A DNA stretch of 35,759 bases, taken from contig CAJUAR010000025.1 in assembly GCA_910584495.1 (NCBI GenBank), positions 1-35,759 on the forward strand, given 5' to 3'. Source of the DNA: an uncultured Muribaculaceae bacterium (GTDB taxonomy: Bacteria; Bacteroidota; Bacteroidia; Bacteroidales; Muribaculaceae). Both the position numbers and the translations under genes were made by a program. The notes beneath the pieces are model-generated. The model made no database searches, was not told the origin of the DNA, and saw only the letters and a program-made list of their open reading frames with translations. This document shows positions 1 to 8,355 of this stretch, one piece after another; position 1 is the stretch's first letter, and each line of letters opens with the position of its first letter.

Positions 1-105
1 CCTAGGGGTCAAATCCCGCGTGCCCGAAGGGGTCAAACACACGCGCCTTTTCCAAGAGCAAAGCAACGCTATGAATATTACTGCATTTGGAACTTTATGG
101 TTCAT
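1..105 (-). CDS. possible N-terminal fragment of an unknown protein running off the left edge
   Basis: On the minus strand an ATG at 105 opens a frame of exactly 35 codons to the window edge. The start reads MNHKVPNAVIFIALLCSW and is hydrophobic like a signal peptide; the rest contains two LTP units encoded by a short DNA repeat. A TAnnTTTG box lies about 50 bases upstream on the same strand. I do not recognise the protein. The plus strand is also open over positions 1-231, so this could be non-coding repeat sequence. Confidence 0.2.
   Translation of the reverse strand, partial: MNHKVPNAVIFIALLCSWKRRVCLTPSGTRDLTPR
4..37. repeat. two copies of a 10-bp unit, AGGGGTCAAA, 24 bp apart
   Basis: AGGGGTCAAA occurs at 4-13 and 28-37. 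The interval also carries an inverted repeat, CGCGTG at 17-22 with CACGCG at 40-45, just before a CCTTTTCC run. It could be the edge of a tandem repeat array, an intergenic repeat element or a terminator; the window cuts it off. Confidence 0.35.
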
Positions 106-157
106 GAAGTATTTCCTGTGGAGTTTTATCCTTGTCCATTTTTTTGTTTGGACGATG

Positions 158-165
158 CAAAGTTA
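158..165 (-). promoter_or_regulatory. Bacteroidetes-type -7 box (minus strand)
   Basis: Reading the minus strand, 165 to 158 is TAACTTTG, a match to the Bacteroidetes consensus TAnnTTTG. It would drive a gene leaving the window to the left. No clear -33 TTTG was found. Confidence 0.3.
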
Positions 166-286
166 AATCAAATTTTTAAATTAGACAAATTATTTAATAA
201 AATATTTTTGTTACATTTTTCACTAAAATAAATTCCTATATTAAATAATATGTTTTATAAAAATGTATAAATATTTATACTTAAAA

Positions 287-319
287 TTGTTACTTATTGT
301 AATGATTTTTGTAACTTTG
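287..319 (+). promoter_or_regulatory. promoter of the ROK regulator gene
   Basis: TAACTTTG at 312-319 matches the -7 consensus TAnnTTTG. A TTG at 287-289 lies about 22 bp upstream as a weak -33 element. The start codon is 26 bp after the -7 box. The region 106-286 is AT-rich with nothing else recognisable. Confidence 0.45.
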
Positions 320-345
320 CAAAACAATAAAGAAATCACATTACC

Positions 346-1563
346 ATGCTCACAACATTCCTCCAAGAACTTGCCAACGGCACAAGAAATGCACAGTTGA
401 AAAAGCGGATTATCAACCTTTTTATCAGCAACATATCCTCGCCCATTCCGGAACTTGCCAAAGAGCTGGGACTGAGCGTGCCAACCGTAACCAAGCTCGT
501 CAATGAAATGAAAGAAGCCGGCGTAGTGGCCGAACATGGCAAAATGGGGAACAAAACCGGCAGACGTTCGTGTTACTATGGCCTGAATCCCTCTTCGGGC
601 TACTTCATGGGCATTGACATAAACCATGAGCACGTGAACATGGCACTGATGAACTTTAGCGGCGAACTCATTGACGAGCTGCTCTACGAGCCTATTCCAA
701 ACATCTACCAACATGGCAATGAAGCCCTGGATGCTATTGTCAAAATTGCCAACGCCTTTCTCGAAGACTCTGGCAAGAACCGCGACCAGATTATGAATGC
801 CTGCCTCTCTGTCCCGGGGCGTGTCAATCCCCGAACAGGATACAGCTTTTCAATCTTCAGTTTTTCGGAAATTCCAATTTCCGAAACCATGTCAGAACGA
901 CTCGGCATCCCAGTAGTTATCGAAAACGATTCGCGCTGCATGACTTATGGCGAATTTCTGCGCGGTGTGGCCTCGGGCAAAAAAAATGTGCTATTCATCA
1001 ACCTTAGCTGGGGCCTCGGCCTTGGCATGCTCATCGACGGTAATTTATACGAAGGACAGAACGGCCTTGCCGGCGAATTAGGTCATATTCCGGCTTTCGA
1101 CAACGAAATAATCTGCCACTGCGGGAAAAAAGGATGTCTCGAAACCGAAGTCTCGGGACGCGCAATCCAGCAAATACTCTTTAAAAAAATGAAGGAGGGA
1201 GAAAATTCAATTCTCTCCGAAGTAGTTAAAATCGAAAGCCCCGACGACCTAACACTCGAAGCTGTAATATCTGCCGTCGAACGCGAAGACCTCTTATGCA
1301 TAGAAACCTTCGAAAACGTTGGCGGAAAGCTGGGCAAATGGATAGCCGGCCTCATCAACATCTTCAATCCGCAGCAGGTGATTATCGGCGGGTCGCTTTC
1401 CCGCACCAACGAATATCTGCGCCAGCCCGTACAGCTGGCAATCAACAAGTACACCCTTAGGCTTGTAAGTCAGGGATGCAAAGTTGTTTGCTCCAAGCTC
1501 GGCGAACGCGCAGGAGTGGTTGGCGCAAGCCTGATGGCTCGCAACCGCCTGCTAATGGAATGA
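346..1563 (+). CDS. ROK-family transcriptional regulator / sugar kinase-like protein (NagC/XylR type)
   Basis: This 405-aa protein has an N-terminal winged helix-turn-helix (about residues 20-70, with the recognition stretch LSVPTVTKLVNEM) followed by a ROK kinase-like domain. The ROK signature is visible: GLAGELGHI, then a zinc cluster of the form CHCGKKGC, and END in the active-site region. Such proteins sense sugars or phosphosugars and usually repress carbohydrate genes. Length fits full regulator-type ROK proteins, about 100 aa longer than plain ROK kinases. It is monocistronic, convergent with the next gene and only 9 bp from it, so the regulated target cannot be read from its neighbours. 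The ligand is unknown. Confidence 0.9.
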   Translation: MLTTFLQELANGTRNAQLKKRIINLFISNISSPIPELAKELGLSVPTVTKLVNEMKEAGVVAEHGKMGNKTGRRSCYYGLNPSSGYFMGIDINHEHVNMALMNFSGELIDELLYEPIPNIYQHGNEALDAIVKIANAFLEDSGKNRDQIMNACLSVPGRVNPRTGYSFSIFSFSEIPISETMSERLGIPVVIENDSRCMTYGEFLRGVASGKKNVLFINLSWGLGLGMLIDGNLYEGQNGLAGELGHIPAFDNEIICHCGKKGCLETEVSGRAIQQILFKKMKEGENSILSEVVKIESPDDLTLEAVISAVEREDLLCIETFENVGGKLGKWIAGLINIFNPQQVIIGGSLSRTNEYLRQPVQLAINKYTLRLVSQGCKVVCSKLGERAGVVGASLMARNRLLME

Positions 1564-1572
1564 TTTTCAATC

Positions 1573-1962
1573 CTAATTTTCGTATAGCTCCAAAGGGAGA
1601 CCGTCCGGGTCCTGGAAAAAGACAAATCGTTTGCCGGTATAACCATCGACTCTGACTTCCTCATGGGCAATACCGTTTTTTTCGAGTTCGGAAATAGCCT
1701 CGGCAATGTCGGCGACCTCAAAGGCGAGATGCCTTAAGCCAGCAGCCTCAGGCTGCGAAGGACGCCGGGGAGGGGAAGGAAATGAAAAAAGCTCAATCAC
1801 ATAACTACCGTTGAGAGCAAGATCGGTTTTGTACGATTCTCGTTCCGCACGGTAGTTTTCAGCCCTTACGGAAAGCCCGAGCACATTAGTATAAAAATCA
1901 AGACTACGCTCATAATCCGAGCAGATTACGGCAATATGGTGCACTTTGTTTAGTTTAAGCAT
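1573..1962 (-). CDS. VOC-family (glyoxalase/bleomycin-resistance fold) protein, YaeR-like
   Basis: This 129-aa protein fits a single VOC module made of two paired beta-alpha-beta-beta-beta units. The opening KVHHIAVICSDYERSLDFY is typical of the YaeR/SMU1112c subgroup of glyoxalase I-like proteins. Candidate metal ligands are the His at residue 8 or 9, a Glu in the VIELFSF strand, the His in LRHLAF, and the Glu in LPLELYE at the C terminus. The true substrate of YaeR-like proteins is not established, so a methylglyoxal role should not be assumed. It is transcribed alone on the minus strand, tail to tail with the ROK regulator and divergent from the flavin reductase. Confidence 0.85.
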   Translation of the reverse strand: MLKLNKVHHIAVICSDYERSLDFYTNVLGLSVRAENYRAERESYKTDLALNGSYVIELFSFPSPPRRPSQPEAAGLRHLAFEVADIAEAISELEKNGIAHEEVRVDGYTGKRFVFFQDPDGLPLELYEN

Positions 1963-2110
1963 AATGGTTCAGTATTTCGGGTGTGGTTCTTGGAGTATGC
2001 TTACTTTAAACTTTATGGAATTTTCAGAAGCTTGAGACATACTCGAAAAATCAATCCAAATCTTAACATAAGCCCAAAGCACAAACTCTCTTATGCAAAG
2101 TTAATAAATA

Positions 2111-2143
2111 TTTGTTTCATATTCATATTTGTTTTTATATTTG
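2111..2143 (+). promoter_or_regulatory. promoter of the flavin reductase/nitroreductase pair
   Basis: TATATTTG at 2136-2143 matches TAnnTTTG, and TTTG at 2111-2114 sits 21 bp upstream as the -33 element. The implied leader is about 110 nt and contains the hairpin at 2174-2189. Confidence 0.55.
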
Positions 2144-2173
2144 CACCCTATTTTCCCCAAGGAGGAAACTGAT

Positions 2174-2189
2174 CGGTTTTTATAAACCG
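2174..2189 (+). promoter_or_regulatory. small hairpin in the 5' leader of the flavin reductase gene
   Basis: CGGTTT, a TTAT loop, then AAACCG form a perfect 6-bp stem in the predicted transcript leader. An AGGAGG at 2160-2165 precedes it but is not positioned for the 2261 start. No known riboswitch fold was recognised. The rest of 1963-2260 shows no supportable gene. Confidence 0.3.
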
Positions 2190-2260
2190 GAGAAAACCAT
2201 TTTGTGTTATTAGATAGACTATATCGAAAAAAAATTAACCGACATAAAACTTATAGACTA

Positions 2261-2824
2261 ATGAAAAGTTTCAAACCAAAAGCTTGGATGCTTCCTCAGC
2301 CGGTACTTATAATCGGCACTTACAATGCCGATGGAACTCCCAACGCCATGAACGCCGCATGGGCCGGGCAATGGGACGCGAATGAAATCATGATTTCGAT
2401 GGGCGCACACCAAACCACAGCAAACCTCAACCGCACAGGCGAATTTACTGTGGCTTTTGCCACGGCCGACACGCGAGTGGCTGCCGACTATGTGGGGCTT
2501 GTCAGCGGCAAGACTCACCCCGATAAAATTGCCAAAACAGGATGGAAAGCCGAAAAGGCAGCTACAGTCAACGCTCCTGTTTTCAGCTGTTTCCCCATGT
2601 CCATGGAATGTCGCATCAAGGAGAAATTCTTCGAATCGGAAACGGGCTACTATATAGTTGCCGAAATTCTCAATATTGTGTGCGACGAAAAGTATCTTGC
2701 AGAAGACGGCAAGCCCGATGTTGAGAAAATGGACCTCATAACATTCGACCCTATCCACAATGGCTATATTGCCCTCGGCAAACGAGTTGGCAATGCATTT
2801 GCTGATGGTAAAACCTTGAAATAG
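2261..2824 (+). CDS. flavin reductase family protein (FMN-binding split barrel)
   Basis: From the ATG at 2261 this is a 187-aa protein. An in-frame start at 2204 would add 19 basic residues that do not look like part of the fold, so 2261 is preferred. The opening PQPVLIIGTYNADGTPNAMN is the conserved first strands of flavin reductase-like FMN-binding split-barrel proteins, and PIHNGYIALGKRVGNAF near the C terminus fits the family. Members bind FMN and reduce it or use it as a cofactor; the physiological partner is not evident. The gene is 8 bp upstream of a nitroreductase-family gene, which suggests a small flavin-linked redox operon. Confidence 0.85.
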   Translation: MKSFKPKAWMLPQPVLIIGTYNADGTPNAMNAAWAGQWDANEIMISMGAHQTTANLNRTGEFTVAFATADTRVAADYVGLVSGKTHPDKIAKTGWKAEKAATVNAPVFSCFPMSMECRIKEKFFESETGYYIVAEILNIVCDEKYLAEDGKPDVEKMDLITFDPIHNGYIALGKRVGNAFADGKTLK

Positions 2825-2832
2825 ATTAGATT

Positions 2833-3507
2833 TTGGACAAATTATATCGTTTGACGGTGACAATATTCACCTTGGCAACAACACTGCTTATGACAGCACA
2901 AGAAAAAAAATTACCGGCACCTTCCATGGTTGGAGGCATGCCAATGAACGAAGTTGTGGCACAGCGACACAGTGTGCGCGAATTTGACGCTTCGCGCGAA
3001 ATACCCGATACGACACTCGGACAATTACTGTGGATGGCCGTCGGAGTCAACCGTCCCAATGCAGCCCCCGGCAAATTTGGAGCTCCTGCAAATCGTGCAA
3101 ATCCAACTGCCCTTAACCGGCAAGAAATCCGTGCTTTTGTTTTTGACAAGAACGGCGTGTGGGAATATATGCCAGCATCACACTCGCTTTCGCTGGCAAA
3201 GGATGGCGACCACCGAAAACTCATCGCCGGAACGGAAGCATTCTCTCAGGATTTCGTTCTCGAAGCTCCGGTTTCTATTGTCTTTGTTGCCGATATGTCG
3301 CAGCTCCCCCAAGACGACCGTGCCAAAGCTATGGCCATGATAGACGCCGGTATAGCCTGCGAGAATCTCACTCTTGCTTGCACATCAGAGGGAATAGCCA
3401 CTGTGCCACGTGCCACAATGGACAGCGCAGCCATTGCCAAGCTTCTTGGTTTCTCTGTCTGTCAAATGCCTTTGATGAACAATCCTATTGGATATTCCAA
3501 GCCCTAA
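2833..3507 (+). CDS. nitroreductase/SagB-type oxidoreductase with signal peptide
   Basis: The protein is 224 aa from a TTG start at 2833. That start supplies a hydrophobic N terminus (LTVTIFTLATTLL) before the AQEKK junction, as in an exported protein; an ATG at 2890 would remove it. The RHSVREFD motif near residue 46 and the run TTLGQLLWMAVGVNRPN are typical of the nitroreductase fold, which binds FMN. The short PMNNPIGYSKP-like C-terminal end resembles the small SagB/ThcOx-like clade. A leader peptide on a flavoprotein is notable: it would need export folded or FMN loading outside the cytoplasm. The substrate is unknown. It follows the flavin reductase by 8 bp, probably in one operon. Confidence 0.8.
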   Translation: MDKLYRLTVTIFTLATTLLMTAQEKKLPAPSMVGGMPMNEVVAQRHSVREFDASREIPDTTLGQLLWMAVGVNRPNAAPGKFGAPANRANPTALNRQEIRAFVFDKNGVWEYMPASHSLSLAKDGDHRKLIAGTEAFSQDFVLEAPVSIVFVADMSQLPQDDRAKAMAMIDAGIACENLTLACTSEGIATVPRATMDSAAIAKLLGFSVCQMPLMNNPIGYSKP

Positions 3508-3622
3508 ACTCTAAGCCTGTCATAAGGCAAGGACCACGCCAAATCCGGTCAAAATCAGTTCGACTCTATCAACAACGGACAGGAAAACCGATTCCATAAC
3601 CATGTGGATAAAGGAAAGATAT

Positions 3623-4558
3623 TTAAAAAATCGACCTTGATATGTCGGTGGTGAAACGTTCGAGAGTTTCGATACCCATCAGAGAGTTGCCGTGACAGTC
3701 GAGCTCGGGGCTCCACACGGCTATGGTCAGACGTTCGGGCAGATATGCAACTATGCCGCCCCCTACTCCGCTCTTGCCGGGCAAACCCACACGGAAAGCG
3801 AAATCGCCCGATTCGTCGTAGAAACCGCAAGTGAGCATTAGGGCTCCCAAACGTTTGGCCTGACTCTTGGAGAGTATGCGCTTGCCATCGGCGGGATTCA
3901 CTCCATGATTGGCCATAAAAAGAAAAGCATGAGCAAGGTCCTCGCAGCTCATCGACAACGCGCATTGGTGGCAGTAGACATCGATTATTGTATCTACATC
4001 GTTGTGGATGTTGCCAAAACTCTTCATAAAGTAGGCAAGAGCACGGTTGCGGTCGGCATGGTCGAGTTCTGAACGAGCCACCTTGCTATCGTAGTAGATG
4101 TCGTCGTTTCCGCAAAGCTCCCGCACAAATTGGAGTATTTCTTCTTTGGGACGCGAATACAAATCAATAAGGCGGTCTGTAACCACAATAGCTCCGGCGT
4201 TGATAAAAGGATTGCGAGGCACACCTTTTTCATGCTCCAGCTGAACAAGTGAGTTGAAAGGATTGCCCGAGGGCTCACGACCCACCGATTTCCATATTTC
4301 CTCGCCAAGATGCCGCATAACCATAGCAAAAGTAAACACCTTGGAGATGCTCTGCACCGAAAAGCATGTGCGGGCATCGCCTTTGAGCACCACCTGCCCT
4401 TCGAGTGGCAGCACGGCAATACCGAATTGGTTTGGATTTACCCGGGCAAGAGCCGGAATATAGTCGGCCACCTTGCCGCGTCCTAAGAAGGGAAGCACCT
4501 CTTTATATATTCGATCGATCACATGTTTGTAATCGTCACGAGGAGTATCGTTGTTCAT
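3623..4558 (-). CDS. glsA: glutaminase A
   Basis: This 311-aa protein matches bacterial glutaminase A in length and motifs. It hydrolyses L-glutamine to glutamate and ammonia in the cytosol. Visible landmarks are the catalytic SxxK in FSVQSISKVF (about residue 67 onward), NPFINAGAIV, the ENDIYYDSK-like stretch, and GKSGVGGGIVAYLP near the C terminus; all belong to the beta-lactamase-like serine-hydrolase fold of this family. The start ATG lies 5 bp after the stop of the upstream GNAT gene, so the two are probably cotranscribed. The 115 bp between this gene and the convergent nitroreductase gene show no clear terminator. Confidence 0.95.
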   Translation of the reverse strand: MNNDTPRDDYKHVIDRIYKEVLPFLGRGKVADYIPALARVNPNQFGIAVLPLEGQVVLKGDARTCFSVQSISKVFTFAMVMRHLGEEIWKSVGREPSGNPFNSLVQLEHEKGVPRNPFINAGAIVVTDRLIDLYSRPKEEILQFVRELCGNDDIYYDSKVARSELDHADRNRALAYFMKSFGNIHNDVDTIIDVYCHQCALSMSCEDLAHAFLFMANHGVNPADGKRILSKSQAKRLGALMLTCGFYDESGDFAFRVGLPGKSGVGGGIVAYLPERLTIAVWSPELDCHGNSLMGIETLERFTTDISRSIF

Positions 4559-4563
4559 CGTAA

Positions 4564-5049
4564 TTATTTCTTAGTCAATTGAAAAGCAATGCGAGGCGTG
4601 CCGTCGGCAATATGGATGATGCCGCAGCGTGCAAAGCCCGCACGCTCCACCCACCGGAGCATCACCTTGTTGTCGGCATGTGTGTCGATACGTATGTTGA
4701 TACGTTTCGACAAGCAGAATTCGAGGCAGGCATCGGCAATGCCGTGCATCGAACCATCAGAAGCAATACGGTGAATAGTTCCGTATGGCTCATTGTCCGG
4801 CCATGCTCCCTCGATTGATGCATAGGTCGGGTCTTCGCCGGGGATAAAAGCAAAAGTACCGACAATATAACCATTATGCTCAACGACATAACTAACATCA
4901 CGCTTCATGTCGGCAAGCAAGAGGTCGTTCGATGGATAACTGCCTTGCCATTGCGAGGAGTTGCCCATCTCGGCCATAAAACGGCGTGCGGCATCGTAGA
5001 TGCGTTGCATTGCCGCAAGATCCATCGGGTTGCTTTTGCGTATCTTCAT
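4564..5049 (-). CDS. GNAT-family N-acetyltransferase
   Basis: This 161-aa protein has the layout of a GNAT acetyltransferase. The N terminus (MKIRKSNPMDLAAMQRIYDA) is the usual first strand and helix, AYIVGTFAFIPG-like strands follow, and the C-terminal KVMLRWVERAGFARCGII is the typical helix-plus-strand that ends the acetyl-CoA site. The P-loop of the acetyl-CoA motif is less canonical here than usual. The acceptor substrate is unknown. It is the first gene of a two-gene minus-strand unit with glutaminase. A predicted -7 box only 8 bp before the ATG implies a very short leader. Confidence 0.85.
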   Translation of the reverse strand: MKIRKSNPMDLAAMQRIYDAARRFMAEMGNSSQWQGSYPSNDLLLADMKRDVSYVVEHNGYIVGTFAFIPGEDPTYASIEGAWPDNEPYGTIHRIASDGSMHGIADACLEFCLSKRINIRIDTHADNKVMLRWVERAGFARCGIIHIADGTPRIAFQLTKK

Positions 5050-5057
5050 ATTCTCTG

Positions 5058-5065
5058 CAAATATA
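5058..5065 (-). promoter_or_regulatory. -7 box for the GNAT-glsA unit
   Basis: Read on the minus strand, 5065 to 5058 is TATATTTG, matching TAnnTTTG. It ends 8 bp before the start codon at 5049, so the transcript would be nearly leaderless. Confidence 0.4.
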
Positions 5066-5115
5066 ATAACAATTTACCATTCATGGAAATATTTCCTTGT
5101 TTGGTTTTTTTTTAG

Positions 5116-5123
5116 TAATTTTG
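5116..5123 (+). promoter_or_regulatory. -7 box for ftsY-rimO-menF
   Basis: TAATTTTG fits TAnnTTTG and lies 19 bp before the ftsY start. The upstream T-rich run makes the -33 element ambiguous. Confidence 0.4.
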
Positions 5124-5142
5124 CTATCAAAATCAGACAATC

Positions 5143-6108
5143 ATGGGATTATTCGACTTTCTAAGCCGCGAGAAGAAGAAAGAAAACCTCGACAAAGGAT
5201 TGCAGAAAACCAAAGAAGGCGTTTTCAGCAAATTGCGTCGTGCCTTTGCCGGCCGTCGCACCATCGATGATGACTTTCTCGACGAACTTGAAGAAATATT
5301 CATAGCCTCGGATGTCGGTGCCGAGACCACTCTAAAAATTATCGACCGCATACAGGCACGCGCCAATCGCGACAAATATGTGAGCATCGACGAGCTCAAC
5401 GAAATGCTTTGTCAGGAAATCAGCGACTTGCTCGAAGAGAACAACACCTCCGACGGTTCCGATTTCACTGTCCCCGCCAACCGCCGGCCATACGTAATTA
5501 TGGTTGTTGGTGTCAACGGCGTGGGCAAGACTACCACTATCGGCAAGCTTGCCCACCAATACAAACGCGCCGGCTACAAAGTTATGCTCGGGGCTGCAGA
5601 CACCTTCCGCGCCGCCGCCGTCGAGCAGCTTGACGAATGGGCTCGCCGCGCCGATGTGCCTATTGTAAAACAACAACTTGGCTCCGATGCCGCTGCCGTG
5701 GCCTACGACACCCTATCTTCGGCTGTAGCCAACAAGATAGATGTGGTGATTATCGACACTGCCGGCCGTCTTCACAACAAAAAAGGCCTGATGGACGAGC
5801 TTTCCAAGATCAAGCGTGTCATGGACAAAGTCGTGCCCGGGGCCCCTGACGAGGTTCTCCTTGTCCTCGATGGCTCCACGGGGCAGAATGCTTTCGAACA
5901 GGCTCGACAATTCTCTGCAGCCACACAGGTAACCGACCTCGCCGTCACCAAGCTCGACGGCACAGCGCGCGGCGGTGTGGTGATAGGCATCAGCGACCAA
6001 TTCAAAATCCCTGTGAAATATATTGGTATTGGCGAAGGCATCGACGACCTCCAGCTCTTCGATAAGCGGGCATTTGTGCAGTCGCTTTTCAATAAAAATG
6101 AGAAATAA
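5143..6108 (+). CDS. ftsY: signal recognition particle receptor FtsY
   Basis: FtsY is the SRP receptor GTPase that hands nascent membrane proteins from Ffh to the Sec translocon at the inner membrane. The 321-aa protein has a short charged N terminus (SREKKKENLDKGLQK) instead of the long acidic A domain of E. coli, then the helical N domain and the GTPase G domain. The signatures are GVNGVGKTTT for the P-loop, DTFRAAAVEQL, DTAGRLHNK and TKLDGTARGG. Length is normal for Bacteroidetes FtsY. The last 11 bp overlap the start of rimO, which suggests translational coupling. Confidence 0.97.
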   Translation: MGLFDFLSREKKKENLDKGLQKTKEGVFSKLRRAFAGRRTIDDDFLDELEEIFIASDVGAETTLKIIDRIQARANRDKYVSIDELNEMLCQEISDLLEENNTSDGSDFTVPANRRPYVIMVVGVNGVGKTTTIGKLAHQYKRAGYKVMLGAADTFRAAAVEQLDEWARRADVPIVKQQLGSDAAAVAYDTLSSAVANKIDVVIIDTAGRLHNKKGLMDELSKIKRVMDKVVPGAPDEVLLVLDGSTGQNAFEQARQFSAATQVTDLAVTKLDGTARGGVVIGISDQFKIPVKYIGIGEGIDDLQLFDKRAFVQSLFNKNEK

Positions 6109-7417
6109 CAAAGTAAGCATCCTTAGTTTAGGATGTTCCAAAAACCTTGTCGACAGCGAACGGCTGTGCGCAATGCTGCGTCATGCCGGCCTTGAAGCAT
6201 GTTTTGTCGACGATATTCCGGCCGATGGCTCGGCTCTTGTGGTGAACACCTGCGGTTTTATCGGCGATGCCAAAGAAGAAAGTGTGAACACCCTGCTCCA
6301 AGCTTGCCAGGCGAAAAAAAAACGCAAACTACGTGCCGTAGTTGCCATGGGCTGCCTTAGCGAGCGTTACCGTTCCGAACTCGACGAGCTCATTCCCGAA
6401 CTCGATGCTGTATATGGCAAATTCGACTGGCCCGGCATCTGCGAATTTTTTGGCAATACCAAAGCAGAACAACAGGCCGGACGTGTTCTGGCTTCGGCCA
6501 AACACAATGCCTACATCAAAATTTCGGAAGGCTGCAACCGACACTGCGCATTCTGCGCCATACCGCTGATTACAGGTGCGCACCACTCGCGCACAGCTGC
6601 CGACATTCTTGCCGAAGTCAGCGCACTCGCTGCCAACGGCACCAAGGAGTTCAATATCATTGCTCAAGACCTGTCATCGTATGGCCGCGACCTTCAGGAA
6701 GCATCGGACGAGCCTCTTGCCGACCTTCTTGAAAACATGGCAAGCATCGCCGGCGTAGAGATGATTCGCCTCCACTATGCCTACCCGGCTGATTTTCCTT
6801 ATGGCATACTGCCCGTAATGGCCCGGCATGCCAACATCTGCAAATATCTGGACATAGCCCTGCAACACATCGACGATGGTGTGCTCGAAGCCATGCATAG
6901 ACACATCAATGGCGAGCAGACACGCGCACTGCTCCAACGAATACGAACAGAAGTGCCGGGCATACACATACGCACAACCATTATGGTTGGCTTTCCCGGA
7001 GAGGATGATGCAGCATTTGAAAGTCTGCTCGCCTTTGTGCGCCAGCAGCGTTTCGAACGTCTTGGTGCATTTGCCTACTGTGAGGAAGACGGCACCTTTG
7101 CACAACGACACTACAAAGACAACATTCCCCAGAAAGTGAAAGACCAACGCCTTGAACGTCTCATGGAAGTGCAGCAAGAAATTGCATGGGAAATCAACGA
7201 TGCCAAAGTTGGACAAACACTCCGCACAATCATAGACCGCTACGACGACAACGAAGGCATGTATATAGGACGCACTGAGTTTGATTCGCCCGATGTTGAT
7301 GGCGAAGTTCTGATACCGGCGGCCAAAGGCTCGCTCGAAGTTGGCTATATATATAATGTGAAAATCACTGCTTCGGAAGGCTTCGACCTTCGGGGCATGG
7401 TGGTCGAAGCACAATGA
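6098..7417 (+). CDS. rimO: ribosomal protein S12 methylthiotransferase RimO
   Basis: RimO is a radical SAM enzyme with two iron-sulfur clusters that methylthiolates an aspartate of ribosomal protein S12. The start at 6098 gives 439 aa and puts the protein at KVSILSLGCSKNLVDSE, the known N terminus of the UPF0004 domain; an upstream in-frame start at 6023 only adds ftsY antisense-frame residues. NTCGFIGDAKEES follows. The radical SAM motif is EGCNRHCAFCAIP (CxxxCxxC), and a C-terminal TRAM-like domain ends the protein. It overlaps ftsY by 11 bp and the next gene by 4 bp, in one operon. Confidence 0.96.
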   Translation: MRNNKVSILSLGCSKNLVDSERLCAMLRHAGLEACFVDDIPADGSALVVNTCGFIGDAKEESVNTLLQACQAKKKRKLRAVVAMGCLSERYRSELDELIPELDAVYGKFDWPGICEFFGNTKAEQQAGRVLASAKHNAYIKISEGCNRHCAFCAIPLITGAHHSRTAADILAEVSALAANGTKEFNIIAQDLSSYGRDLQEASDEPLADLLENMASIAGVEMIRLHYAYPADFPYGILPVMARHANICKYLDIALQHIDDGVLEAMHRHINGEQTRALLQRIRTEVPGIHIRTTIMVGFPGEDDAAFESLLAFVRQQRFERLGAFAYCEEDGTFAQRHYKDNIPQKVKDQRLERLMEVQQEIAWEINDAKVGQTLRTIIDRYDDNEGMYIGRTEFDSPDVDGEVLIPAAKGSLEVGYIYNVKITASEGFDLRGMVVEAQ

Positions 7418-8346
7418 TGGAACCTTTCGTCATCTTTTCCCCGGCAAATAGCAACGACGTGTTCTGCTGCAATGCCTTGCTTGCTGATGATGGCTGTGGA
7501 ACTCTTACATTCGAGGGCGGTCTCACAATCAGACCTTGGCTCGACGAATGCTACAAAGCCATGCCGGTTAATGAACAGACTACCAGCTTTGAAAATTACT
7601 CTCTCTCCATCGATTCCGTTGTACGAACCTTCGGACCCCTCGGTGGCAAAGCCGTGATATGCAGACAGATTACCGGCAAGTTTAAAAACTTCGATTTCAA
7701 AGTTTTGACACGCCGTTATTTTTCCATGTTTCCCGACATGTTCTGCTTTGCGTTCTACCATCCTCGCTACAATTTCTGGATGGGGGCGTCACCCGAACTG
7801 CTTGTGGAGAGCACAGGGCCGCATACAGCGCGCACTCGTGCTTTGGCCGGCACCCGCCGAAACGGTCTCGACGAACCATGGGATGAAAAAAACCTAAACG
7901 AACACCGTGTGGTGTCGGACGATATTTGCCGACGCATCGAAGCCCTCGGGACACAGTGGAAAGCCGTGCCCCGGCGCCCCGTAGAGTTTCCTTATGGTGA
8001 AATAGCACATCTTTGCACGCCAATCGACATTGAATGTGTCGCCGAGCAGATTGATATCAGCATGGTGGCTAATGCCATACACCCAACCCCGGCAGTAGGC
8101 GGCTATCCTCGCCAGAAGGCCATCGAAACCATTGCCAAGCTCGAAAGCTCGCCACGAGCTTATTACGGGGGCATTATCAGCACTCCCTCAACTGCCTATG
8201 TAATGCTTCGTTGCGTGCACTTCGACAGCCACAACTGGTGCGTCTATACCGGAAGCGGCGTCACCGGCGCATCGGCATCGCTCGACGAGTGGAATGAAAC
8301 CGAAGCCAAAGCTGCTCCTTTGGTCAACCTTCTCAATGCTTTCTGA
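7414..8346 (+). CDS. menF: chorismate-binding enzyme, probable isochorismate synthase
   Basis: This 310-aa protein has the chorismate-utilising fold seen in isochorismate, anthranilate and aminodeoxychorismate synthases. Visible landmarks are FWMGASPELLVE, ARTRALAGTRRNG, the downstream KNLNEHRVVSDDI and the C-terminal HPTPAVGGYPRQKA with YYGGI and YTGSGVT. The HPTPAVGG and AGTR forms favour isochorismate synthase, the first step toward menaquinone, but no other men gene lies in the window. It is shorter than many MenF proteins because the variable N-terminal half is reduced. It starts in an ATGATGG that overlaps the rimO stop. Confidence 0.8.
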   Translation: MMEPFVIFSPANSNDVFCCNALLADDGCGTLTFEGGLTIRPWLDECYKAMPVNEQTTSFENYSLSIDSVVRTFGPLGGKAVICRQITGKFKNFDFKVLTRRYFSMFPDMFCFAFYHPRYNFWMGASPELLVESTGPHTARTRALAGTRRNGLDEPWDEKNLNEHRVVSDDICRRIEALGTQWKAVPRRPVEFPYGEIAHLCTPIDIECVAEQIDISMVANAIHPTPAVGGYPRQKAIETIAKLESSPRAYYGGIISTPSTAYVMLRCVHFDSHNWCVYTGSGVTGASASLDEWNETEAKAAPLVNLLNAF

Positions 8347-8355
8347 CTACTTGCA

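Noticed and set aside
1..20. tRNA-like GGGTCAAATCCC at the window start
   Set aside because: It resembles a T-arm, but the TTC of the loop is not present and no acceptor or anticodon arm fits; the adjacent repeat explains the resemblance better.
1981..2172. 63-aa open frame upstream of the flavin reductase
   Set aside because: It has a GTG start, AT-rich composition and overlaps the predicted promoter; nothing supports translation.
6023..6097. longer N terminus for RimO
   Set aside because: The extra residues lie wholly in ftsY in another frame, and the family begins at the 6098 methionine.
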